Position numbers and translations under genes: made by a program. This document shows, in pieces, positions 1-9,920 of a stretch of 64,000 nt of DNA; position 1 is the stretch's first letter; each line of letters begins with the position of its first letter. Origin of the DNA: Muricea muricata (taxonomy: Eukaryota > Cnidaria > Anthozoa > Malacalcyonacea > Plexauridae); contig OY979723.1 in assembly GCA_963855995.1 (NCBI GenBank), positions 10,678,713-10,742,712 of the forward strand. The letters are read 5' to 3'. The notes under the pieces were generated by a model. The model was not told the DNA's origin and searched no databases. It saw only the letters and a program-made list of their open reading frames with translations.

Positions 1-14
1 TGGGGGTCACGCGC

Positions 15-461
15 ATAGAGATTATAAATAACACTAGAGAGGACATCGAAGGCAAAAAAAGGGAGCGCGGCTATTGGGGGGCAAATTCAAGTCCCGGATG
101 TTCACTCATTCACGATGTCCCAGGCAAAAAAGTCATTTTAGACGAGTTTTTTTTGCTTTTTGAAATGTTTTTCCTCGTAAAAATATTGAAAATATCATTT
201 AAGATTGTCTAAAACAATAAAAACAATTGAAAAAGTACTATTTTGCCCACAAAACCGGCAAAACGACCTCAACAACGATGAGGAAAGCATTTCATACAGA
301 TTTCTGCTGTTGCTAAGGTGGTTGCTAAGGAAGCATTAGCTCAGCCAATAAGCGCCTGGCCCTGCATCCGGGACTTGAATTTGCCCCCCAATAAACGCGT
401 TCCCTTTTTTATCAGTGAAAAAGATTACAATGCCTCCTCTAGTGTTATTTATAATCTCTAT
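15..461. mobile_element. MULE-like MITE with long terminal inverted repeats
   Basis: The left end (from 15, atagagattataaataac) is the reverse complement of the right end (to 461). After an indel, a second block of about 45 bp also matches inverted: 61-100 against 365-410, containing ttggggggcaaattcaagtc. A direct repeat ggtcacgcgc flanks the element at 5-14 and 462-471. Long TIRs with a 9-10 bp target duplication are typical of Mutator-like elements. There is no transposase, so it is non-autonomous. The superfamily is inferred from structure only. Confidence 0.75.
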
Positions 462-471
462 GGTCACGCGC

Positions 472-846
472 GCTAGGTATACGTCAGCAATCTAGGTCTA
501 CTATATCTATGGTCTCAAAGTATAGCAATTAGTATTATTAGCATACTTCCGGCTGCAAAGCCAAATCGAAGTTGCATTTTCAGTTTGGCTAAGGTGTTAA
601 AATAGGGGATTTGATTGGGCTGTCGCGTGATGGTATTTTCATCGTTCTGTGAGAAGTCATGAAAGTCGACTTAAATGTAATTTAGTTTATATTAATAAGA
701 CAAAGTATCTCAACTGTGAAAGCGAATCGAATCGCGGGCTTGTGATTGGAACATGGAACACGCGAGTAATCCACGCGACCAAAGGAAGCTGGAAGAAAGT
801 TTCTTTTAGTTTCTTGGGAATCGCCTAGAACAACAAATTGTAAAAG
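472..846 (+). promoter_or_regulatory. Upstream region and probable 5' UTR of the caspase gene
   Basis: This is non-coding sequence between the MITE and the caspase ATG. No convincing TATA box was seen. The base just before the start reads TAA AAG ATG G (841-850), so an in-frame stop lies one codon upstream of the ATG. The start context (A/G at -3, G at +4) is favourable. Transcription start is unknown. Confidence 0.4.
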
Positions 847-943
847 ATGGCGAGCAAATTTAACGTTAATATTCAGGGTGGAAGTGGTAGTATAATCATG
901 GGAGACAATACAAATGTCGATATAACTCACAATAGTGGTGCAG
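847..943 (+). CDS. Caspase exon 1: RHIM-like amyloid motif
   Basis: Encodes residues 1-32 plus the first base of codon 33. The ATG follows an in-frame TAA, so no additional domain is encoded directly upstream in this exon. The donor is CAG|GTATGT. Almost the whole exon is the Asn/Gly/Ile-rich motif: IIMGDNTNV aligns with the (I/V)Q(I/V)G-type RHIM core followed by Asp/Asn-Asn, as in RIPK3-type motifs. Confidence 0.85.
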
Positions 944-3896
944 GTATGTATTAAAACAAAGAATATAACACCATACGATTGTTTTTACATGTAATTTATT
1001 ACTTAATTGCAACAACCGCTTTCTTAGAAATAACGTCGAATTTTTACTTTTTCTAAAACCATTTCGAAATAAACCATTTTGAACCTTGACAGTTAACTTG
1101 CTGAGGTGTGCCCGATGTGGTAGCATGTCAACTAAAAGTCTTGACTTTTCAATGCAAGCCAGTTTATATGTGTTGTGTATTCTTTAAAAAAACTGATTTG
1201 CAAAGAATGCTTGAAACCTTGTTCAGAATGATGTGATGCGGATAAATTAAAATGAGTGGCTTGATATTTTTTCTGAACCCATTGTGTATTCCATGTAAAC
1301 TCCACCCAAAGATATGCGAATATTTACTAGATTTACTGTTGTGTTTTGCTGAATCCACGACAAAGATCTTCGGCGTTGAAATGTTGAATACATGGAATGG
1401 TTCTAAGCCAGTCAAATCATGTAACAACTTAAATCCACATTTTGCTGTTAGTACGAGAAAGGTTTATTGAATTTTTGGGAATTACCCTGTATAAGTACAA
1501 TAGGTATTGATTTTTTTGGGAATTACCATGTATAAGTACAATATTGATTTTTTGGGAATTACCCTGTATAAGTACAAGCACTGAAGACTAGAAGAATAAC
1601 TAGAAGCTTCTCTCCATCATCAATTACTAGTCATGCTTTGCACAGTTTGGTGTGCTCATTTCAGTACTCTGAAGTCTGAACAAAGTGAATTATTATTTTC
1701 CATCCACCACACTGACATTGCATCATTTTCAAAATTGGTAGGTAGCCATTTCATCTTGCAAGGGTTAGAATTACAATTGGAATAAGAGACATTTTGAAAG
1801 ATATTTGTTATTGAAAATGGCATTACGTCTATATGAATGATGGGAACGAGTAGCGAACTGAATTACGCTAGTTTAGGTTGATATGCAGGGCCAGTGGAGT
1901 AATTTCAAATGGGGAGGCTAAGGTTGAACTCTGAATATGTAATCAATCTAGTGTGGTCCCTGGGAAATTTTGAAAATTACAACCACAGAAATGCCATTTT
2001 CATGATTTGGCCATTGCATTTGTCTACAGTTTCAGTAACTCTGCAGGATTTGTTATTAACACTAATTGGCCCATTATCAGCATAGAAATCTTCATCTGCG
2101 ATGAAAAGTTAGGGGGCTGAAGCCTTCCAGCCCCACCCTCTCCATGGTCCCTGATATGAAAAGCAGGAAGGTTTCAGGGAGAGTGAACCTTCTAGTTTCT
2201 GACTGTTCTGTGATGCAATTTGAAAGTAGTCTAAAACAGTCCATATATCCTTTGTGGTTCTTAACTTAGTAATGGCAAATGAAATAGATGAAATTCATTA
2301 TTATGTGTAAATTTTTCAATAGGACCCAGACGGCGACCAAATGTTCATATAACACGACCAGTTGTGGGTATGTTGTACACTGAATTTGCTACAAAATACC
2401 TTTTGATTTTGCATTGATGTGCACTTTGTATTAATATTATTCTCAATTGTTTTGTTTAATTTAGCGACGACTGTACCAGTGCAGCCTGTTGCAGGTAAGG
2501 ATCACATTTGCAGCTAGATAGATATAGTTTTCGTTCCTACATTCCTAGTAGTGGTGAAGCCAGCCTGACATTTGGTCATGCAAATGCAAATTTTTCAGTG
2601 TTTATAGAGTGTCTAAGGAATTAATTTCTAAAGAAATGAATAATGATAATGATTTAAATTTGCATAGTATGACCAAATTGTTGAGCTGGCTTCGCTACTG
2701 TTTCCTAGTTGAGGTTGGCTAAAGTGTGAGCCTGTGAGTCAGAGCCTGTGATTCGGAACCTTCTTTTGCAATTGCCAAGCATTATTTTATTAGCTTTTAT
2801 TTGTGCATTTTCTTACCTTCGTCATAGCTTGGGATGCAAGGTTGATCTGAGGCTAAATGTACCAGAAAGTTGAGGGTTAGGGTTAGTGAAGGCTTGCAAT
2901 GGCAAAGGTTTGCAAAATCAGGTAATTGGGGCATGTCTCACTAAGACTTGATGCTGAGCTCTTAAGAATAAGATAAGCTGTACTAAGCTGCTGACTAAAA
3001 TTCATAAAGAACAAAACAGGCATATAACCCAAAACCAGGCTCATGGCTCACAAATTTAGGCGCACATTTTAGCAACTCCCCTATTGCTTCACCCTGGCAT
3101 GAAATGAAAATTAAATTTTTCTCTTGTAGTTCATGGAGTTCAAGAAACAGAGGGTTCAACAAATTTTCGGTACAAAATCCAAAAGGGTTTTGCATTGATA
3201 ATTCACAATAAATATTTTCCCAACAGAGGTGTTCCTGAAAGGGAAGGCTCGGAACAAGACGAGTTAGTAATAAAGAAGTTTTGTGAAGAAGCTGGCTTTG
3301 CTATCAACCAAACAAGTATGAAAACAAAAAACCTGAAGGCATGTCAAATGTACGATCTCTGTACAGAGATTGCTGAGCGAAGTTTTAGTCGCTATGATGC
3401 GTTTGCTTGTTTCATTTTGAGCCATGGTTGTGAAGATGGTATATATGGAACAGATGACAAAACGATAAGCATTCAAGACATTGTTACAAAATTCAAGGAA
3501 TGTGAAGGCTTGTTTGGCAAGCCTAAATTGTTCTTTATCCAAGCATGCCAAGGTACCAATCAAGATAGTGGAATAAGTATTGAGGCTGATAGTCATCCAG
3601 TGAGTCCACCGATTAACCGACTGAGAATGCCCACTGACTCAGATATACTCGTGGCTAATTCTACAGTACCTGGTTATGAAGCGTACAGAAGTGTTGAGGG
3701 TGGGTCGTGGTTTATTCGTACGTTGATGGAGAAGCTTGAAGAGCATGCACATGAAATGCATCTGATGGATATTCTGACTTTGGTGAACCATAAAATTGCT
3801 GGTTATTCCACACCAACCAACCTGAAGCAAATGTCTTGTCAAATGACCACTCTGACAAAATTTGTGTACTTTAATTATCCGGCACCATTGAGCTAA
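847..3896 (+). CDS. Caspase with N-terminal RHIM-like motif (complete, 4 exons)
   Basis: Cysteine protease of the caspase family (C14), predicted to cut after Asp in apoptosis or inflammatory death. Exons are 847-943, 2323-2367, 2465-2494 and 3130-3896, all joined in phase 1, giving 312 aa. The large subunit has the catalytic His in LSHGCEDG (H156) and the catalytic Cys in QACQG (C197). The small subunit carries YRSVEGGSWFI (about 243-253). Asp after IEA (D211) is a plausible interdomain cleavage point. There is no CARD or DED: the roughly 75-residue prodomain holds a RHIM-like core IIMGDNTNV (residues 16-24) preceded by NIQGGSGS, then a Pro/Val-rich linker. The catalytic domain resembles caspase-3/7-type or caspase-8-type proteases; orthology cannot be set from here. 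The family call is sure; the RHIM-like function is inferred from motif similarity. Confidence 0.95.
1465..1576. repeat. Minisatellite, about 3 copies of a 41-43 bp unit
   Basis: Three near-identical units each contain ttttgggaattaccctgtat followed by aagtacaa. They differ by small indels in the T-run and one substitution (ccctg/ccatg). The array lies inside caspase intron 1. Confidence 0.85.
1886..2153. mobile_element. hAT-like MITE in caspase intron 1
   Basis: The left end cagggccagtggag and the inverted right end cagggaccatggag (read on the - strand from 2153) form hAT-type CAGGG...TGGAG termini. The flanks share tgatatg (1879-1885 and 2152-2158), which overlaps the right terminus, so the target duplication is ambiguous. 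It has no coding capacity. Confidence 0.5.
2323..2367 (+). CDS. Caspase exon 2 (45-nt micro-exon)
   Basis: Bounded by tttttcaatag and G|GTATGT, phase 1 on both sides. It encodes a basic/Pro linker (PRRRPNVHITRPVV) between the RHIM-like motif and the protease. It is supported by frame continuity, with no stop across the four joined exons. Confidence 0.75.
2465..2494 (+). CDS. Caspase exon 3 (30-nt micro-exon)
   Basis: Acceptor ttgtttaatttag, donor GCAG|GTAAGG, phase 1. It encodes TTVPVQPVA, further linker. The symmetric phase means it could be skipped without a frameshift, so transcript evidence is needed. Confidence 0.65.
2495..3129 (+). other. Caspase intron 3
   Basis: GT-AG intron (gtaagg...ttctcttgtag), phase 1. 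It contains the 152-bp hAT MITE and a short telomere-like run gggttagggttag near 2874-2886. No coding signal was seen. Confidence 0.75.
2549..2700. mobile_element. hAT MITE in caspase intron 3
   Basis: Left terminus tagtggtgaagccag (2549-2563) and right terminus ctggcttcgctactg (2686-2700) are inverted matches. The inverted similarity continues inward (tttggtcatgcaaatgc against gcatagtatgaccaaa). Flanks attcctag (2541-2548) and tttcctag (2701-2708) form an 8-bp target duplication with one mismatch. The same terminus ends the larger element at 50,587-51,818. Confidence 0.75.
3130..3896 (+). CDS. Caspase exon 4: whole protease domain
   Basis: Acceptor ctcttgtag, stop TAA at 3894-3896. This single exon carries both the large and small subunits, from the beta-1 region (KGFALIIHNKYFPNRG) to the C-terminal FVYFNYPAPLS. 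Both catalytic residues are present. Confidence 0.95.
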
Positions 3897-4500
3897 ACAG
3901 GAAGCTTATAACGTTTCAAATTTTGAAGATTTCCTGCAGGACTTTGAATTGTGTTTATAATTAACAGACAGCTTATTTTACAATTTACCTGGAAATTTCT
4001 TACATTGAAGATTTTATTCCTGTATTTACATATATCTATTGAAGCCTATTGACATATAAGTGTATGGCAATTGTTAGTGCATATTAACAAATCAGTAAAA
4101 TGAGGACAAGCTTGAGAAACAAACGCCTGGTAATAAGTAGTGATCTGTGCTTACATTGACCTCTCAACGATCCCACCAAATGTAAGCAGCTTTGGTAAAA
4201 AAAATTGCATATATGGTCACACTGCTCTCACCAACCCTACATAATCCTGAGAGTTTGTAAAGGATCCCACGAGACGATCACATGGAACTTTGCTGGAAAC
4301 TGTTGCAGAACCCCATGAAATCGAAAATGGCCTGAGCTCTTGCATGCTCCCATTCAATGCTACTGTAAAAGCTGGGCAACATGTTTAAAAACTATTTGTG
4401 CAAATAATTGTTTGCTTTTTATTATCATTATTATTGTCATGATATTTAGCCAGGATACCAACATCACCCAAGTGTTTTTAAGTTTTACAATAAATTTGGT
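3897..4500 (+). terminator. Caspase 3' UTR with candidate poly(A) signal
   Basis: AT-rich sequence after the stop. A consensus AATAAA occurs at 4489-4494, about 600 nt past the stop. The actual cleavage site is not visible from sequence alone. Confidence 0.4.
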
Positions 4501-4830
4501 TCAAACCAGTGTCTGTTTTAATTTATCCAATCATGGATTAAAACACCTAATAAGTTAAAGAGCTGAGTGACTGTCCTTTATTCAACCAAGGTCATGCCCA
4601 CAAAATTTTGCCATACCCACTTTTTCCCTTTTGATTAATGTCAAAACTACTCTTGATTGACAAAAGAGTACTAAAAGAAATATTTCCAAGCTTCTAAGGC
4701 ATCTAGAAAACGTTTAGATTTTATAGTAACCCACTTTAAGCTTAACTGGCTTTTGATTGTGGAATGCAAGGATACTCCTGGGTGACAGTCACATGGGATC
4801 ACCTGTAGGGTATATTGATTGTGATTTATT

Positions 4831-4910
4831 TTGGTCTACTTCTCAAGCTAGGATTGTGCCCTCTTTTGCTTTGGTCTACTTCTCAAGTTAAGGTCGTGCC
4901 CTCATTTACT
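4831..4910. repeat. Tandem duplication, two 40-bp units
   Basis: Units start at 4831 and 4871, both with ttggtctacttctcaag, then ggattgtgccctc versus aggtcgtgccctc. They differ at a few positions. Confidence 0.85.
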
Positions 4911-5199
4911 TTCAGAGACAAACACTTCAGAACAATAAAAAAGATTAAAGGATTAAAAATTTCTAGAGCAAACTCAAACATATTAAAGTGAATTTTCGGA
5001 AATTGCACCGGAAACGACCTTAATTAATCGCATTACATGATTGAATTAAAAGTTGAATTGTTTGACTTGGTGACGTACGTGAAATGAGAATGGACAGGGA
5101 CCACTTGGAAACTGAAGTACTGTCTAGCTGGTATTTATGTATAAGTGGCGTAGGTTTGTTGTTTATTTTTATGTTAATTTTAATTTCATAAACTTCAGC

Positions 5200-5408
5200 G
5201 TGGAACTGGACTTTTAACGTGTTTCTTACGACATCCAGAAAGTAAAAGCGTTCATTTTTGGTTTCACTGGTGTTAATAGAGTTTCGAACTGCGTGTTCAG
5301 AATCCTACAGGTTTCAAAGTTGTTTGCACGTGTCATCAGGCTAAAGTTGGCTCGATTGAGCTTAATTCGCTTTTGGTTCAAGCTAAATGTGTTTGCCAGA
5401 TTTTAAGG
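5200..5408 (+). other. Possible non-coding 5' exon ending at a strong donor
   Basis: The sequence before 5409 ends in aagg|gtaagt, a near-perfect splice donor. No ORF or promoter motif supports it and the 5' boundary is a guess. Low confidence. Confidence 0.15.
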
Positions 5409-6326
5409 GTAAGTTCTGTAATATAACTTGTTTTGAAGCTATTTTTAATGGTCAGTGCTTTAAATTTTGAGAGAAGTGGATGTAATTGTGTGTGTGTGTT
5501 TAGAAATCTTGATTTCTCATGGCAGTCTCGCAAGTACTTTAAGAATGTCTGATTTGTACTCGGTATATCAATAATACATACTTAGTATTTCTTTGTTTAG
5601 ATTTAGAATAGGGTAGAATAAAATGGAATTTTGTTGAAGCGGAATTAAGTAAAATAGTTAATCAATTTGTCAAAAAAATTTTAAAAAGGACAAATTATAT
5701 ATCATCAACTTTGACCTTGTATTGTTTTGTTTTGTTATCCAATACCAATCGCAGTGTGCGTCAAAATATACTTGCCTGTGAAATGATTAACCTGGAGATC
5801 TTGTTGGTGGTTAAAACACTATTCTGTTTCAATAGGACATTGTTCTGTTTGATTAACTGTTTCTTGACTTGTCTCAATGTGTAGATTTTAATACACATGC
5901 CTGATATCAAGTGATATGCGGGCTTGTTTTGTTAACTACGGTTACAACTTTGACATGTCAGGAAATGTTTGGGGAAGAATAAATTTTGTTTTAGACTTCA
6001 AGCAGTGTATGGCTGGTTCCATACAAGGCCAGTGTGACCCAGTCAGGCCCAAGAACTATTCTGACTTTAATAACATAACCTCGGGGCCCCACAGTCAATA
6101 ATATAGTTTAATAAATTTTCAATTTTTCAGTTCCTGAACAGCGAAGAGTTTTCGGCATTTGTTGAGAGGGTTTTAAATTTCCAAATTGCCTATTCTATCT
6201 ATACTTGAGAAAGTCAGGAAATTATCTGAAAATTTAATCTTCAGCATATATAAAAAAGTTTTAAAAAATCTTTTTGACTTCTCTGTTAGGCCCCTCTAGT
6301 GATCTTTTTCCCTCCTCCTCCCCCCT

Positions 6327-6459
6327 GCTTCCTTCCTGCCCCCCCTGTTCCCCCCTTGCCCCCTCTTATCAGCCCCCATAGCCTCCCAATGTAGGCCATG
6401 GCTGAAACATTGCTGGGGGCAAAATATAATTTTTTTTTTGGGGGGGGCAGGAAGGAAGC
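6327..6459. repeat. C/G-rich foldback
   Basis: gcttccttcctgcccccc (6327-6344) is the exact inverse of ggggggcaggaaggaagc (6442-6459). The whole stretch from 6300 is strand-biased poly-C followed by poly-T/poly-G. It is probably a MITE remnant. Confidence 0.6.
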
Positions 6460-6952
6460 CCCCCAACACCCCTAGGGTCTGCAACAACTGGTGGAAGTTT
6501 ACAAAAGTAGTTTCTATCAGTACTTTACATATTGTGTAAAATATAAATTTCAAAAGTGTTCTTGATAAAAATTTAGTTCTCAACTGTTCTTATTCCTTTC
6601 TATGTTCCTTTTAATTATCTTCACACTACCCACCACAAGTCACTTTGCATACACCCTCCCATTTGAGGGCTTGAAATTGGCTCAGTTCAGAGTTATTGGT
6701 GGAGTTAGAATCAGCATAAGCGTTTTCGATTGTTGCAATAAATCAGCAACAAACTTCAATGAATTTTCACCTACAATACTATTCATGTTCTTTAAACATC
6801 ATGATTTCAGTTCGGTAGTCATTCCATAATCCTCTGAAGTAGTTCCAATTAAACAACAAAACTAGCCCTCAAACATTCTTATTTCTATCTCGTTTTTCTG
6901 ACCCACAAACATTTCTGCCAGGTGACCTTTCGTTTCCTTGATCACACAATAA

Positions 6953-7471
6953 GGGCCTGTTTACATGGAGGTAGGGTGACCCTAGCAGAAGGGTTACCCT
7001 AGTAAGCGAGTTACCCTACTACAATATGTTTTATAGGAAGCGTTTACATGCGCGCTAGGGTTACCCTAGCGGTAGGGTTACCCTATCAAATAGATAGGGT
7101 TACCCTAGCAGTAGGGCTATCTTTTTGTTTACACAAGCCATGTAAACGCGTCAGGTAGGGTTACCCTGTCAAGCGGGTCGAGTTATTCGCCTTCAGTAAA
7201 TGTCAAACAAACAAAGATGGTCACAACACTGAAATGAAACAACAAAATTAGCCAGACATAGTATCACACAGCATACCACAAGAACTTCGCACGTTAATAT
7301 CATTTTTTAAATGAACGGCTGAGCGACCACGTTAAGATAGGGTGACCCTACCAAACAACATAGCCCTAGCAGTGGGGTTACCCTGTTTCATATAAACGCT
7401 CGCTTTTTTCTGACCCGTTTGCTAGGGTAACCCTTCTACTAGGGTCACCCTACCTTCATGTAAACAGGCCC
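6953..7471. mobile_element. Tourist-like MITE (PIF/Harbinger)
   Basis: The 519-bp element has about 50-bp TIRs. The left end gggcctgtttacatg runs into ggtagggtgaccctag, and the right end is its inverse. Flanking TAA at 6950-6952 and 7472-7474 matches the TWA target duplication of PIF/Harbinger elements. The interior is packed with the palindromic motif tagggttaccct, which also extends the TIRs. No transposase. Confidence 0.85.
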
Positions 7472-7975
7472 TAACACGCATGTCGCATTACGCATGTTTA
7501 TCATGCAGGTTCTGGCCAGTCAATTGCCTTTTCTGACCAATGGAAACGCTGAAGTGACGGCTGTTCCGCAATTATTCTGTCAAGTCAATTCCATAAAAAT
7601 AGGGGGACATGTTGCATTGCCGAGTCGCCCTACTGTTTATTCCCTATGCTGAGAGCAAGTGTTGATATTTCGGTTCTAAACCTCAGTGAAGCCGGTATCG
7701 TTTAAAACCAATTTGCATTAATTAGATCAACGAGTGTTAGTCATTTAGTATTGTCACAGATCATGAATAGTTTCTAAGCCGTTTAACACCTTGTTTTACT
7801 TTTGCTGGCTATTAGAAGCGACACGCTGTGCTGTGCCAGTCCTAAATTTTTTATGGCCACCTAACAGAAAACCTGAACATTTAAAAAGTGCGTTGCGGTT
7901 GTTTTTTTTACGCTGTAACAAAAGAGCAATCACGAAAGTAAAATCATAATATAACATGGCTACTTGTGTTTGCAG

Positions 7976-8047
7976 CGCCGAAAAGCATTTCTGACGAAGA
8001 GCATCGTTGAAGAATGAATTTTGGCAAAACTTAACAATATACGACAG
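7976..8047 (+). other. Candidate non-coding internal exon
   Basis: Flanked by a good acceptor (cttgtgtttgcag) and donor (CAG|GTATGT). All three frames contain stops, so if real it is a UTR or lncRNA exon. Splice motifs are the only evidence. Confidence 0.2.
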
Positions 8048-8649
8048 GTATGTTGCCCTTATTTCTCATTCTGGTTTTCAGAAGAGATCTGATAGCTTCA
8101 AAACATCTATATAGGCATTTTTGTCCTAATATCAGCTGTGTTGTGAAATAGCATTGATTAAGATAGGCGCAAATGGAAATATGTTTAAACTGCTATGCGC
8201 TCGGCATTTTGGCCTGTATTAAGCCATCATAAAATAGCGTTCCAAGTTACAGCTGAACATTCAAAAAGAAATGCGTGCGTGTATGTTCTGTGTAGAGTTA
8301 CCACGCACCCCAATATTCGGCCGTCTCTGATGTTTCATACGCCATCATTCAGCTACACGAATGCTTGCTTGCACGGAATGCAGAGAAAAATGAACAGTTG
8401 CGATGCAGTAGTTAAACACACGGACGTTCTAACTGCATGAGCATTTTCAACGGCTAACGAAGGCTTATTACGCATATCAGAAACATTGTTTTAAAACAAC
8501 TCGTTTCTGCTCTAGAAGTATTAGGCTGTATATATGAAGTCATGAGTCGATATGCTCGCAGCAAGGCAATCTAAACAAGTGAAAAATCAGTCGCGTGTAC
8601 ATAACCCATGACTGTGTTTTGCGTCGTTGATATCTCGAGCTCATTACCT

Positions 8650-8965
8650 TGCCAGCGTAGGCAGTGCAGTGAAAATCACACCGGCAAAAACAAAGAATCT
8701 TTCACTACCAAAAACGAGTACAGACAGAATTCGACGCTTTTTGGGTCGAGAAGTTCGTACTAGTGTACTACGACTAATTCTTCTCAGTTTTATTTGGTTG
8801 TTTCTCTCAGGTGTAAAAGATTCTATGTTTATCTGAAGTGATAAAACGAATATCGACTTTTCGAGCGAAGTCCCTTTCGGACTACGTCGATCTTCACTTA
8901 ATACTTTAAGGTACTGAAAGAACCTATATACGTTGCGTGTGCTGTTAACTTCACGTACTACTTCC
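8650..8965. repeat. Dispersed foldback repeat, copy 1
   Basis: The left arm has ggcagtgcagtgaaaa, then atctttcactacc and gacagaattcgacg. The right arm has the inverse order with gtactgaaagaacc and cttttcgagcgaag. The same arms recur at 24.9, 27.7, 30.9, 34.1, 51.9, 52.3, 53.0 and 54.1 kb. It is a diverged non-autonomous family. Confidence 0.6.
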
Positions 8966-9835
8966 ACTGGGAACGTTAGTTCGTGTATTGTTTTTACTAT
9001 AAGTTTGTCATAGGCTGGAATCCAGTATATATGGGCTTGTTAATTACTGCACTTGCAATTTTTCCTGCGATTTTTCACTGCGGTTTTTCGCCTTGTAGAA
9101 GTGGTTTTATGTGGTTTCAGATCATTCCTTGTTCCAGTAACCTCCCGGTCACCAACCTGCAGTCGGAACCACCTTAAGTGAATAATCTAACCGCTGACGT
9201 ACGACACCAAAAATATATATTACTATATACATAAAACACGAAGCGCGTCGATTTGTCGAATCTTTAAAATCTTATGACTATTCATCTTGTGTTTTGCATG
9301 TGTTAATCACATGCTATTTATAACTCGTAAATATATGGACGTGTCAGCGAAATGCATAAAAGTTGGCAGCGTGCCCACGAATAGCAATATAGAGAGTAGT
9401 ATAGACAACTCAACGAGGAAATATTCCATGCGATTTGAAATATTCTGCGCTGAACACGTCATGGAAAATATTGGAAAAAAGCGTCTGATATATCCTCTTT
9501 TGTTGCCCTTAGAATAAGTTTTTTGGAAAGAAATCTCACCTTATCAACGTCTGCTGTTTTTTTTCTGCAACAAAAGGGCCATTGTCGTGCACGCATTATC
9601 TGCACATGTTTAAATGCAAGTAATTACTTGAAAGCATTTTTCGCTCGCGTATAAAACAAGGGCAACTTATCAATCGAATCACTCAAGCATATTTGTTTTG
9701 TAATCCTATGACAGGCTTTGTACTGCGCGTCACTTGATCCCCGCCCATCGACGGACACGTGTCTCCGTTCTAGACTTTTAGGACCAGTTAGCGAGCGTTT
9801 ACTACTATTTAGCGTGCCCAGTTTAGGATTGTGAT

Positions 9836-9844
9836 TATATAAAG
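9836..9844 (+). promoter_or_regulatory. TATA box
   Basis: TATATAAAG, with a pyrimidine/CA initiator-like ttcagatc (9868-9875) about 31-33 bp downstream. The spacing is typical of a metazoan core promoter. It may drive the exon that ends at 9920. Confidence 0.55.
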
Positions 9845-9868
9845 CCGCTGTACACGTTGGCGTTGCTT

Positions 9869-9920
9869 CAGATCACTCACGAGCTAAGCTTCCTCGGTTT
9901 TCGTGGCGTCTTGCTTTGAA
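9869..9920 (+). other. Candidate orphan first exon (5' UTR or ncRNA)
   Basis: Begins at the initiator downstream of the TATA box and ends at a perfect donor, GAA|GTAAGT. It has no ATG. It could be a distal 5' UTR exon of the PDZRN gene 26 kb downstream, an unrecognised gene, or a lncRNA. A spliced-leader-type RNA was considered, but the clear Sm site it would need is not present. Confidence 0.35.

Larger units (their letters stand above)
944..2322 (+). other. Caspase intron 1
   Basis: GT-AG intron (donor gtatgt, acceptor tttttcaatag), phase 1. It holds a three-copy minisatellite (1465-1576) and a hAT-like MITE (1886-2153). Open frames inside it lack coding features. Confidence 0.8.
4501..6952. 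other. Intergenic, no gene seen
   Basis: Open frames here are short and of random composition. It contains a 40-bp tandem duplication, a donor-like site at 5409 and a C/G-rich foldback near 6.3-6.46 kb. Confidence 0.5.
7475..9830. other. Intergenic, no gene seen
   Basis: Contains one member of the dispersed foldback family (8650-8965) and a weak candidate non-coding exon (7976-8047). Other open frames have no recognisable domains. Confidence 0.45.
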
